In this document: positions 26,037 through 30,570 of the stretch, one piece after another
How the letters are laid out: each line of letters starts with the position of its first letter
Position numbering within the stretch: position 1 is the first letter of the stretch
Virus record (IMG/VR): IMGVR_UViG_3300021594_000473
Span: 1-33,640 of that record
Origin: a virus
DNA length: 33,640 nt
Reading direction: 5' to 3' (one strand)
The notes under the pieces: model-generated
Told to the model about the DNA's origin: nothing
Database searches by the model: none
Seen by the model: the letters and a program-made list of their open reading frames with translations, nothing else
Program-made: the position numbers and the translations under genes

Positions 26037-26252
26037 CTATCCCGTGCTATCGATATTTGAGATATTTTTTCGGTGAAAAGTACTATTTTTTTGAATTCTA
26101 ATGTCAGAATTTTTAAAAGTCCAACATTCTCCATTACTATCTAGAAACACTACCCACTCAAGATCGTGTTCTTGAGATCTGTCGATTAAAAAAAATGCCC
26201 AGCCATTACCTTTAGGAGTAACAACTGGGATCTGTGGGTCTAATTGAAGCAT
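26037..26252 (-). CDS. Conserved short cyanophage protein (71 aa)
   Basis: Begins MLQLDPQIPVVTPKGNGWAF and continues FLIDRSQEHDLEWVVFLDSN then GECWTFKNSDIR. I recall closely similar short proteins (IPVVTPKG...A.FLIDY...HDL.WV.F...GECW) in many T4-like cyanophages; function unknown. Probably a small beta-rich fold. The C-terminal part (NSTFHRKNISNIDSTG) looks less conserved. It follows the 47-residue basic gene by 9 bases. Confidence 0.75.
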   Translation of the reverse strand: MLQLDPQIPVVTPKGNGWAFFLIDRSQEHDLEWVVFLDSNGECWTFKNSDIRIQKNSTFHRKNISNIDSTG

Positions 26253-26261
26253 TTTATTGTA

Positions 26262-26405
26262 TTAATTGCCTTGTCCTCTGTATTTTTTCTTCGCCTTATT
26301 ACGGGATGTGGCGGCATATTTCGTTCTTCCACCTTGACCTTGAAGGGTCTTTTTCAGTTTGGGTTCTGGTGCATTCTTATTTGTAAGTGACGGTCGTTTT
26401 GCCAT
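26262..26405 (-). CDS. Small, highly basic protein (47 aa)
   Basis: MAKRPSLTNKNAPEPKLKKT... ending KKKYRGQGN: rich in Lys/Arg, Gly and Pro, without acidic stretches, so nucleic-acid binding or disorder is likely. The MAKRPSL / APEPKLK start and the YRGQG end are features I recall from short proteins of other cyanophages. The ATG overlaps the stop of the upstream 48-residue gene (TAATG), indicating translational coupling. Function unknown. Confidence 0.7.
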   Translation of the reverse strand: MAKRPSLTNKNAPEPKLKKTLQGQGGRTKYAATSRNKAKKKYRGQGN

Positions 26406-26551
26406 TAGATTTCCTCCAATTCAATTTCATTTATATCATAATCCTCGTTATCATAATATTCTTGAGCGAGGTTGTCAAGAACCTCAGCACATTCTTCGTG
26501 TGTGAGGTTCTGATATATCTTACGTCCTTTGTATAAGATATTAAAGGTCAT
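26405..26551 (-). CDS. Conserved short acidic cyanophage protein (48 aa)
   Basis: MTFNILYKGRKIYQNLTHEE, then CAEVLDNLAQEYYDNEDYDI and NEIELEEI. The pattern 'YKGR.IY.NLT.EEC.EVL..LA..YY' followed by an acidic tail matches a short cyanophage family I recall, function unknown. Its start overlaps the stop of the glycosyltransferase-like gene (TGATG) and its stop overlaps the next ATG, so it lies in the middle of a coupled operon. Confidence 0.75.
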   Translation of the reverse strand: MTFNILYKGRKIYQNLTHEECAEVLDNLAQEYYDNEDYDINEIELEEI

Positions 26552-27321
26552 CAGATAACGCGAGTTTTCTCGTGACCAACACGGATACGAGGATCACACC
26601 AAATTTCAAATCCTGCTTCTTTTGCATCGAGACAGAATGAAACATCCTCTCCGCACATGTCCTGAACTGCTCCCGATTCAAAGACTTGCATCTTAGGTGC
26701 AAACCAAGGATATTCGAGATTTTCAAATACACCTTTCTTAATCAGGACCCAACCGAATCCAGTGTAATCAACTGTAAATGGTTTCTTACGCTTGGAAATT
26801 GAATCAACGGTTTCGTGATTCATCACACCACCATTCTTACGGAAATCGTCTTCCTCAAGCCAGTGTGCAACGGAGGTTGTGTGACCATCTTCTGTTGCAT
26901 ACCAACCAGCAACAACTTCCTTCTCTTCACCCTCTTCAGAGAGAGCAAGATCACAGAGTTGCCAGAACTTCTCGGTGTTGAAGACGATATCACTATCAAT
27001 CCACAGTTGGTAATCATAGTCCAACTTACCGTCCCAGGGAACTTGCTTCGGTCCTCGGAGAACATTGGCACCCAACACTTTACAACGTGCAAAGTTAACC
27101 ATTGAAGAGTAATCCTGAGAAATTTGAATACTCATTCCGTTTTGTACAAGGTCAAAACACAATTGCACAAATGCTTTCAGAAAGATAAACGAACACCCTC
27201 TGCCAGGAAGGCAGAAAACAATCGATTTTCCTTTCATTCTTTCTTTGATTGCACCGTAGTCCCAACTATCAGTTTCAGTGGGCTTCGGTGGGTTCGCTTT
27301 TACAGTAAATCCTTTTGCCAT
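26551..27321 (-). CDS. Glycosyltransferase-like protein (GT-A type, 256 aa)
   Basis: The protein shows the layout of a GT-A glycosyltransferase. After SIVFCLPGRGCSF (about 33-45), a run of core sequence leads to a DxD-type motif DSD at 109-111 (YQLWIDSDIVF), which in such enzymes binds the metal and nucleotide sugar. It then has VAGWYATEDG (137-146), the acceptor-side GEDVSFCLDAKEAGF (224-238) and DPRIRVGHEKT near the end. I recall homologues in T4-like cyanophages. The target (phage DNA, virion protein or host surface) cannot be read from sequence. It is preceded by a host-type promoter, and its stop overlaps the next gene. Its G+C (about 50% in sampled lines) is well above that of the structural genes. 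Confidence 0.72.
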   Translation of the reverse strand: MAKGFTVKANPPKPTETDSWDYGAIKERMKGKSIVFCLPGRGCSFIFLKAFVQLCFDLVQNGMSIQISQDYSSMVNFARCKVLGANVLRGPKQVPWDGKLDYDYQLWIDSDIVFNTEKFWQLCDLALSEEGEEKEVVAGWYATEDGHTTSVAHWLEEDDFRKNGGVMNHETVDSISKRKKPFTVDYTGFGWVLIKKGVFENLEYPWFAPKMQVFESGAVQDMCGEDVSFCLDAKEAGFEIWCDPRIRVGHEKTRVI

Positions 27322-27344
27322 AGAGATAACATTACTTCCTTCAA

Positions 27345-27373
27345 ATTTTATCGTTTAATCAGTCAATTGTCAA
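27345..27373 (-). promoter_or_regulatory. Host-type sigma70 promoter for the glycosyltransferase-like operon
   Basis: Minus strand has TTGACA (27373-27368), a 17-base spacer and TAAAAT (27350-27345): a perfect -35 and a one-mismatch -10 at optimal spacing, 24 bases before the ATG at 27321. The -35 overlaps the stop of the 63-residue gene. This is the best host-type promoter in the window. Confidence 0.7.
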
Positions 27374-27561
27374 TGAGAAGACTCTAAGTTTAGGTTCTTA
27401 TTTGATGTGAGTTCCACAAATGTGAGGTCCTCCACAGTATAATCGGTCTTCATTAAACCTACCATATTCTTCAATGTATTCCAAGTAATTTCAAACTCTT
27501 CTTCCTTCAAAGAATGGAAAAGGCAGCGTTCCTTGGCGTATATGTGGTAAATTTTTTCCAT
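27370..27561 (-). CDS. Conserved short cyanophage protein (63 aa)
   Basis: MEKIYHIYAKERCLFHSLKE, then FEITWNTLKNMVGLMKTDYT and VEDLTFVEL. The combination 'KIYHIYAK..C..H.L.E.EF..TW..L.N.VGL..TDY...DL.YE' matches a small family I recall from T4-like cyanophages; function unknown. A TATATATAA stretch at about 27583-27593 could serve as its promoter. The last codons overlap the -35 of the downstream promoter. Confidence 0.75.
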   Translation of the reverse strand: MEKIYHIYAKERCLFHSLKEEEFEITWNTLKNMVGLMKTDYTVEDLTFVELTSNKNLNLESSH

Positions 27562-27890
27562 TATTAATTAATTGACAACCGCTTTATATATAAGCACTCA
27601 AATAAACCCGAGTGGTAATAACACTACCTTCGGATACCTTATTAACCATCCTGCAAGAACTACCTTCCAGAAATTCCAGTAAGGGGTTTGGGGGCGATTT
27701 TTTCTACGGGAAATTTTTTTATAATACACGGAATACACTCGGCAATTTGGCGGAGTTCTTGTTGAATAATTCTCGGTCTCTTGGGGACCTTTGTAGGTTA
27801 CATAGGACCCATTTTTTAATAAGGGGGCGCACGGCGGGCGGCATAACGATAACGTTATATCGTATAACTGCCCTGCCGAAAGAACGAACA
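27562..27890. other. Gene-free junction between the small-gene block and the phage core
   Basis: About 330 bases with no convincing gene on either strand. It holds TATATATAA (about 27583-27593, probable promoter of the 63-residue gene), homopolymer runs of T near 27700 and 27715, a doubled GAAGGTAGT (minus strand, near 27627 and 27663), and an imperfect palindrome around 27845-27868 centred on AACGTT. It marks the change from cyanophage-type core genes to the promoter/stem-loop block. A 116-codon plus-strand frame crosses it, but I do not consider it a gene. Confidence 0.5.
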
Positions 27891-27892
27891 GA

Positions 27893-27918
27893 GGGGGACG
27901 GTCCTGAGACTGTCCCCC
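27893..27918 (-). terminator. Hairpin terminator after the 58-aa gene
   Basis: Perfect 7-base stem GGGGGAC / GTCCCCC with a 12-base loop, starting 8 bases after the stop at 27926. It is followed on the minus strand by TCTGTTCGTTCTTTC, a T-rich but broken tail. Confidence 0.65.
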
Positions 27919-27925
27919 ATAAGGA

Positions 27926-28102
27926 TCAATCCGCCATCGGATCGGTTACGTCGCTGCCGTAAGTCTCAGAGAACTGAGCGGCGAGCAGAGTAGCGGTGTG
28001 ACCCACAGGATCGGTGATCCGATTGAACTTGCTGCCGTCGTTGCGATAAGCGACCCACAGGATCTGGCGATCGGTCAGGCGGGAGGCGGGAGAGAAGCGC
28101 AT
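27926..28102 (-). CDS. Hypothetical 58-aa protein
   Basis: MRFSPASRLTDRQILWVAYR, then NDGSKFNRITDPVGHTATLL and AAQFSETYGSDVTDPMAD. No domain recognised; mixed charge, one tryptophan, probably alpha-helical. It is preceded by a TAGAAT promoter of the block type and followed by a strong hairpin. Its start region overlaps the 3' end of the upstream 100-codon frame by 28 bases. Supported by promoter, terminator and codon use typical of this block, but not by recognised homologues. Confidence 0.6.
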   Translation of the reverse strand: MRFSPASRLTDRQILWVAYRNDGSKFNRITDPVGHTATLLAAQFSETYGSDVTDPMAD

Positions 28103-28377
28103 CGGTCGTTTGCGGTTGACTCTGGAATTCTACAGGATGGGGGGCGCGGATGCAACCCGTGGCGCTTGATCAGTCCGTCCGCTGCCATCCGCTTGAGGGT
28201 GATAGCGAGGGCAGTCCGTGCCTCATTGGGCATCCCCAGAGCGGCGTTAATGTCGGTAGGGCGCATCCCGTCCTGATTGGCGCAACCGCTGCCATCATCC
28301 ATCGGCAGGATCGAAAGGATCGCCCACTGATAGGTGGCACCGAAAGCGTCAGAGCGGGTGAAGGTGGTGGAGAACAT
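28075..28377 (-). CDS. Putative winged-helix/HTH protein (100 aa)
   Basis: MFSTTFTRSDAFGATYQWAI... is followed by RPTDINAALGMPNEARTALA and ITLKRMAADGLIKRHG (about residues 39-74), which reads as a recognition helix plus wing typical of small winged-helix DNA-binding proteins. If so, it could be an early transcription regulator. The last 25 or so residues (HPRPPSCRIPEST...) are coded by DNA that also contains the promoter and start of the next gene, so the natural C-terminus may have been lost. The start follows a TACAAT box by about 50 bases. The assignment rests on pattern only. Confidence 0.55.
   Translation of the reverse strand: MFSTTFTRSDAFGATYQWAILSILPMDDGSGCANQDGMRPTDINAALGMPNEARTALAITLKRMAADGLIKRHGLHPRPPSCRIPESTANDRCASLPPPA
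28115..28135 (-). promoter_or_regulatory. Block-type promoter of the 58-aa gene (TAGAAT)
   Basis: Minus strand TGTAGAATTCCAGAGTCAAC: extended -10 (TG.TAGAAT) followed by a leader resembling the block consensus. It lies within the 3' end of the upstream coding frame. No -35 seen. Confidence 0.5.
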
Positions 28378-28428
28378 GGTTCTTCAGGTTTGGTGGTGGG
28401 GGTCGGTTTCCCTTCCCCCGTTGATCGT

Positions 28429-28437
28429 ATTGTAGAG
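28429..28437 (-). promoter_or_regulatory. -10 promoter of the winged-helix gene (TACAAT)
   Basis: Minus strand CTCTACAATACGATCAACGG; TACAAT at 28434-28429, directly behind the terminator of the upstream gene and about 52 bases before the ATG. No -35 recognised. Confidence 0.45.
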
Positions 28438-28442
28438 CATCA

Positions 28443-28463
28443 GGGGGAGGATGCAACCCCCCC
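28443..28463 (-). terminator. G/C hairpin after the 71-aa gene
   Basis: Minus strand GGGGGGTTGCATCCTCCCCC: at least a 5-base G/C stem, 11 bases after the stop at 28474 and just upstream of the next -10 box. No T-run, so it may act as an intrinsic terminator only weakly. Confidence 0.5.
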
Positions 28464-28473
28464 GATGGTCGGT

Positions 28474-28689
28474 TCAGCAACCGAACACCAGATCAGCGAT
28501 GGCGTCGGTGATCTCAGTGCAGCGGCACCAGCGAACGGCATTGCCGCTGGCAGGCACCATCCAGACCATGCACTCCTCACCCCAGATCTTAGCGATCGCG
28601 TAAGCGTGGTTCATATCGGTTGCCCACTCGCAACCGTGAGGATCGAAGGAAGTCCAGGCGGTGGGTTGAACTGCGAAACCGTAGGTCAT
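28474..28689 (-). CDS. Hypothetical 71-aa Cys/Trp-rich protein
   Basis: MTYGFAVQPTAWTSFDPHGC EWATDMNHAY..., then AKIWGEECMVWMVPASGNAV and RWCRCTEITDAIADLVFGC. It has five cysteines and four tryptophans in 71 residues, and looks like a compact beta-alpha protein; the Cys do not form a standard zinc-finger spacing. I chose the ATG at 28689 because it follows the block promoter by the usual distance; a longer frame would run through that promoter. Terminator and promoter at both ends make it a single-gene unit. Function unknown. Confidence 0.6.
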   Translation of the reverse strand: MTYGFAVQPTAWTSFDPHGCEWATDMNHAYAIAKIWGEECMVWMVPASGNAVRWCRCTEITDAIADLVFGC

Positions 28690-28703
28690 GAGGTTCAGGT
28701 GGC

Positions 28704-28724
28704 GAACTGAGATCAGTATAGAGT
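28704..28724 (-). promoter_or_regulatory. Consensus block promoter, copy 1
   Basis: Contains the 17-mer GAACTGAGATCAGTATA (plus strand); minus strand TATACTGATCTCAGTTC, with TATACT as -10. It lies 15 bases before the ATG. The leader also holds GTTC-N7-GAAC. Confidence 0.65.
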
Positions 28725-28731
28725 CAGGGGT

Positions 28732-28751
28732 GGGGGTCGGTGATGACCCCC
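28732..28751 (-). terminator. Hairpin terminator after the 63-aa gene
   Basis: GGGGGTC / GACCCCC, 7-base perfect stem with a 6-base loop, 11 bases after the stop at 28763 and immediately before promoter copy 1. Confidence 0.65.
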
Positions 28752-28762
28752 AGTGCCAGAGA

Positions 28763-28954
28763 TCAGACTGTCCAGGTGATCTGCTCAGGGGCGAAGCGGG
28801 AGAGTACCTCCTGCAGATAATCCAGGGCAACGGGGCGGCGGGCAACGGGCAGACCCTTTTCCCATCCTGTGGCGACCCATCCTGTGGCGTAGCGGTCAAA
28901 GGTGACACGCTGCCCAGCGATCATAATCCAGGTTGCGGTGGTGAGGTTAGGCAT
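28763..28954 (-). CDS. Hypothetical 63-aa protein
   Basis: MPNLTTATWIMIAGQRVTFD, then RYATGWVATGWEKGLPVARR and PVALDYLQEVLSRFAPEQIT, ending WTV. The first half is beta-rich (WIMIAGQRVTF..YATGWVATG), the second a helix. No family recognised. Start follows a TAGAAT promoter by about 24 bases; a strong hairpin follows the stop, so it forms a single- or two-gene unit with the 38-aa gene upstream. Confidence 0.6.
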   Translation of the reverse strand: MPNLTTATWIMIAGQRVTFDRYATGWVATGWEKGLPVARRPVALDYLQEVLSRFAPEQITWTV

Positions 28955-28966
28955 CGGTTCAGGTGT

Positions 28967-28986
28967 GAACTGAGAGAATTCTACAG
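28967..28986 (-). promoter_or_regulatory. Variant block promoter (TAGAAT)
   Basis: Minus strand TGTAGAATTCTCTCAGTTCA: extended -10 TG.TAGAAT followed by the consensus CTCAGTTCA leader. The -10 lies at 28983-28978, just after the stop of the 38-aa gene. The leader contains GTTCA-CACC-TGAAC. Confidence 0.6.
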
Positions 28987-28988
28987 GG

Positions 28989-29105
28989 TCAGCGGGCGAT
29001 CAGATCGGCGGCAGTGTGCAATACGTCTGCTGTCACACGGCGGGCAGGTTCCATCGGTTGCCAGAGCATCAGCAGCAGAGCGATTCCAGCAGCGACCTTT
29101 AGCAT
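28989..29105 (-). CDS. Short membrane-anchored protein (38 aa)
   Basis: MLKVAAGIALLLMLWQPMEP followed by ARRVTADVLHTAADLIAR. A hydrophobic segment (residues 4-15) at the N-terminus and a basic, amphipathic C-terminal helix; a short single-pass membrane protein or signal-anchored peptide is likely. The layout 'hydrophobic N-terminus - QP - ARxxTADxLxxxAxxI' is one I recall from very short cyanophage proteins, function unknown. No promoter of its own is visible; it is probably co-transcribed with the 54-aa gene upstream past a hairpin. Confidence 0.6.
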   Translation of the reverse strand: MLKVAAGIALLLMLWQPMEPARRVTADVLHTAADLIAR

Positions 29106-29127
29106 GGTAGGATTGGGGGTTGGAGAG

Positions 29128-29149
29128 GGGGAGGGGTTTCCCCCCTCCC
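29128..29149 (-). terminator. G/C hairpin between the 54-aa and 38-aa genes
   Basis: Minus strand GGGAGGGGGGAAACCCCTCC: a G-rich arm, AAA loop and C-rich arm with two unpaired G. It lies 8 bases after the stop at 29157. No promoter follows, so it may attenuate rather than end transcription into the 38-aa gene. Confidence 0.5.
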
Positions 29150-29156
29150 TTAGGGG

Positions 29157-29321
29157 TCAGGCGTGACCGTCAGTGTAGTCTCCGATGATCATGCCGTTCT
29201 GGCGAACCTGAGCGTACCCGTATTCTTCAGAAAGGGACAGGCACAGATCCCAGGCACGGTCGGCGTCGGTGGTGGTGTTCTCCCAGGGAGCGGAGGGGCA
29301 GATCACGTCAAGGCGGTTCAT
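29157..29321 (-). CDS. Hypothetical 54-aa protein
   Basis: MNRLDVICPSAPWENTTTDA, then DRAWDLCLSLSEEYGYAQVR and QNGMIIGDYTDGHA. The arrangement - a helix followed by YGYAQVRQNGMIIGDYT, probably two strands - suggests a small alpha/beta protein. No family recognised. The ATG lies 13 bases downstream of the conserved promoter block (copy 2), as for its neighbours. Confidence 0.6.
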   Translation of the reverse strand: MNRLDVICPSAPWENTTTDADRAWDLCLSLSEEYGYAQVRQNGMIIGDYTDGHA

Positions 29322-29333
29322 TGGTGGTTGTCT

Positions 29334-29354
29334 GAACTGAGATCAGTATAGGGG
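29334..29354 (-). promoter_or_regulatory. Consensus block promoter, copy 2
   Basis: Minus strand CCCCTATACTGATCTCAGTT; carries the full 17-mer. -10 TATACT; no -35. It follows the terminator at 29361-29379. Confidence 0.7.
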
Positions 29355-29360
29355 TTGGAG

Positions 29361-29379
29361 AGGGGGCATTGCGCCCCCT
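29361..29379 (-). terminator. Hairpin terminator after the 63-aa gene at 29393
   Basis: AGGGGGC / GCCCCCT, 7-base stem with loop GCAAT (minus strand), 13 bases after the stop. Stem and loop are almost identical to the hairpin at 31740-31758. Confidence 0.7.
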
Positions 29380-29392
29380 GGTGGACAGTGCC

Positions 29393-29584
29393 TCAGTTGG
29401 CATAAAGGGAGTTGAAATCCTCCACAAACTCCAGTGCCTCATCACCGCTCATGCGGGAGATCATTTCACGGGCGACCGTCTCCCAGGAGTAGTGATCCGC
29501 CAGATCACAGATTGCCTCACGGGCATCGGAAGCGTAGCGGTGAGCAGCGGTGATCTGAGCGTAGGTCATTTCAAGGCGGGACAT
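29393..29584 (-). CDS. Hypothetical 63-aa helical protein
   Basis: MSRLEMTYAQITAAHRYASD, then AREAICDLADHYSWETVARE and MISRMSGDEALEFVEDFNSL, ending YAN. Almost entirely helical, acidic, with regularly spaced Ala/Leu/Ile; it could be a small four-helix protein or dimer. No family recognised. It forms a complete single-gene cassette: consensus promoter 12 bases upstream of the ATG, and a strong hairpin 13 bases downstream of the stop. Confidence 0.6.
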   Translation of the reverse strand: MSRLEMTYAQITAAHRYASDAREAICDLADHYSWETVAREMISRMSGDEALEFVEDFNSLYAN

Positions 29585-29596
29585 GGTGGGTCGGTT

Positions 29597-29617
29597 GAAC
29601 TGAGATCAGTATAGGGG
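29597..29617 (-). promoter_or_regulatory. Consensus block promoter, copy 3
   Basis: Contains the full 17-mer (29597-29613); -10 TATACT lies directly next to the hairpin that ends the upstream gene. It lies 12 bases before the ATG at 29584, giving a very short leader without a Shine-Dalgarno sequence. Confidence 0.7.
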
Positions 29618-29640
29618 GTGGCACCCCTCAGAATGCCACC
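29617..29640 (-). terminator. Hairpin overlapping the stop of the 79-aa gene
   Basis: GGTGGCA / TGCCACC, 7-base stem with a 10-base loop. The upstream arm includes the last codons of the gene (stop at 29630-29628) and the other arm abuts promoter copy 3. The alternative inner stem GGGGTGCCACCCC is also possible. Confidence 0.55.
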
Positions 29641-29867
29641 AGTTGATCCACTTCCCACTGTGGCACAGTTGCAACCTCACCGCCGCAGTTCTCTGCCAAC
29701 CAGCGGTTAATGTGCTTTGAGGTTGTGACGCTGTAGAACTGCTCGGTGCGGATCCAACCCTTACCAGGCACCAGGGCGGCAACAGGGGTGGAGTAGGAGA
29801 ACAGAACCTCAGTCCCATCAGCGAGGGAGATCTGGGTGCTGGTGGTGGTGACTTGAGTGACTTTCAT
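29628..29867 (-). CDS. Short phage protein with SYxTPVA...TSKHINRWL motif (79 aa)
   Basis: MKVTQVTTTSTQISLADGTE, then VLFSYSTPVAALVPGKGWIR, TEQFYSVTTSKHINRWLAEN and CGGEVATVPQWEVDQLVAF. The pattern 'FSYSTPVAA..PG.GW.RTE..YS.TTSKHINRWL' matches a small family I recall as widespread in phages (possibly DUF8033). Its function is not known to me. Beta-rich N-terminus, then a conserved S/T-rich turn and helix. It has a consensus promoter 13 bases upstream and its stop codon lies inside a terminator hairpin. Confidence 0.7.
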   Translation of the reverse strand: MKVTQVTTTSTQISLADGTEVLFSYSTPVAALVPGKGWIRTEQFYSVTTSKHINRWLAENCGGEVATVPQWEVDQLVAF

Positions 29868-29879
29868 GGCGGGTTGCCT

Positions 29880-29900
29880 GAACTGAGATCAGTATAGGGG
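29880..29900 (-). promoter_or_regulatory. Consensus block promoter, copy 4
   Basis: Full 17-mer at 29880-29896 followed by GGGG; minus strand CCCCTATACTGATCTCAGTT. It lies 13 bases before the ATG at 29867. No -35. Confidence 0.7.
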
Positions 29901-29905
29901 TTGGA

Positions 29906-29925
29906 GGGGGTCTGGTGTGACCCCC
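29906..29925 (-). terminator. Hairpin terminator after the 63-aa gene at 29935
   Basis: GGGGGTC / GACCCCC (minus strand GGGGGTCACACCAGACCCCC), 7-base stem with a 6-base loop, 9 bases after the stop and 6 bases before promoter copy 4. The stem is identical to that at 28732-28751. Confidence 0.7.
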
Positions 29926-29934
29926 TGTGACAGA

Positions 29935-30126
29935 TCAGCGACTGGACAGGATTCGGAGCGCCCCCTCAATATCCTCAATGATCAGGCGGGCACCGACAGG
30001 ATCGAAGTTCGGGCGATCGTGAGTGATCTCCTGCTCAGCGAGCAGATCACGCCAGAACTTGAGTTCGCGGTCAAGGGCACGGACTCCTGCGCTTGCCTGG
30101 CAGGTGGTGAGTTCGAAAGTTGCCAT
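29935..30126 (-). CDS. Hypothetical 63-aa helical protein
   Basis: MATFELTTCQASAGVRALDR, then ELKFWRDLLAEQEITHDRPN and FDPVGARLIIEDIEGALRIL, ending SSR. Two helices separated by a loop (HDRPNFDPVG); no recognised family. Only the ATG at 30126 fits; a longer frame would cross the promoter. Complete cassette with promoter copy 5 upstream and a hairpin downstream. Confidence 0.6.
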   Translation of the reverse strand: MATFELTTCQASAGVRALDRELKFWRDLLAEQEITHDRPNFDPVGARLIIEDIEGALRILSSR

Positions 30127-30139
30127 CGGGTTCAGGTGT

Positions 30140-30160
30140 GAACTGAGATCAGTATAGGGG
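30140..30160 (-). promoter_or_regulatory. Consensus block promoter, copy 5
   Basis: Full 17-mer at 30140-30156, then TAGGGG; -10 TATACT. The leader contains the perfect inverted repeat GTTCA-CACC-TGAAC between the -10 and the ATG. Confidence 0.7.
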
Positions 30161-30166
30161 CAAAGG

Positions 30167-30184
30167 GGAGGGGTTGATCCCTCC
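30167..30184 (-). terminator. Hairpin terminator after the 61-aa gene
   Basis: GGAGGG / CCCTCC, 6-base stem and 6-base loop, about 22 bases after the stop at 30206 and 7 bases before promoter copy 5. Confidence 0.6.
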
Positions 30185-30205
30185 GCTGTGCCGCTTGTCA
30201 GAGTG

Positions 30206-30391
30206 TCACCCGAGTGACCCGTTCTGATCCAGGATGCCGTAGGCAACCTCAAAACCAGTAGGGGTGGGGTAGATTCCCAGATAGGCGCGACCGATACTGA
30301 TTGCCGCGGCCTCATCCCTCACGCGAGCACGGGGATCGATGGCAACGTAGAGGAACTGATCCAGGAAGCGGGGAGTGCGAATCAGGGGCAT
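30206..30391 (-). CDS. Hypothetical 61-aa protein
   Basis: MPLIRTPRFLDQFLYVAIDP, then RARVRDEAAAISIGRAYLGI and YPTPTGFEVAYGILDQNGSLG. Beta-rich ends around a short helix; no family recognised. Its ATG comes one base after the stop of the 46-aa gene (TGAGATG), so it is the second gene of a two-gene unit with no promoter of its own. Confidence 0.6.
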   Translation of the reverse strand: MPLIRTPRFLDQFLYVAIDPRARVRDEAAAISIGRAYLGIYPTPTGFEVAYGILDQNGSLG

Positions 30392-30392
30392 C

Positions 30393-30533
30393 TCAGTCTA
30401 CCAGGTGAGCGGGGCAACCGCAGGAGCGGTACAATTCTACCATACGCTCTGCCTCCATCAGGGAGGGGAACGTTTGAGTGCGCCACTCGCAAGCATTGTA
30501 GGGCGACTGATAACGGATCGTGAAACCGCGCAT
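30393..30533 (-). CDS. Hypothetical 46-aa Cys-containing protein
   Basis: MRGFTIRYQSPYNACEWRTQ, then TFPSLMEAERMVELYRSCGC and PAHLVD. The SCGCPAH near the C-terminus plus one earlier Cys and a His could bind metal, but three Cys and one His at this spacing are not a known motif to me. The layout 'beta strand - W - helix AERMVELYRSCG - PA' is like small phage proteins that handle host factors, though I cannot assign one. It is followed directly by the 61-aa gene. Confidence 0.55.
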   Translation of the reverse strand: MRGFTIRYQSPYNACEWRTQTFPSLMEAERMVELYRSCGCPAHLVD

Positions 30534-30551
30534 TGTGGGAGGTTCAGGGTT

Positions 30552-30570
30552 GAACTGGTGTCAGTCTAAA
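30552..30570 (-). promoter_or_regulatory. Variant block promoter (TAGACT)
   Basis: Minus strand TTTAGACTGACACCAGTTCA resembles the consensus TATACTGATCTCAGTTCA; the -10 overlaps the stop codon of the 43-aa gene upstream. The leader contains GTTCA-ACCC-TGAAC. Confidence 0.5.

Noticed and set aside
27562-27890. Possible tRNA or known small RNA in the junction
   Set aside because: I could not fold a cloverleaf or find a T-loop (GTTCRANNC) with matching arms.
27612-27962. Plus-strand frame of 116 codons across the gene-free junction
   Set aside because: It runs against the direction of all other genes, crosses the terminator at 27893-27918 and the end of the 58-aa gene, and shows no recognisable protein pattern.
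28150-28710. Plus-strand frame of 186 codons
   Set aside because: It overlaps two minus-strand cassette genes and their promoters; long open frames on the opposite strand are expected in this GC-rich stretch.
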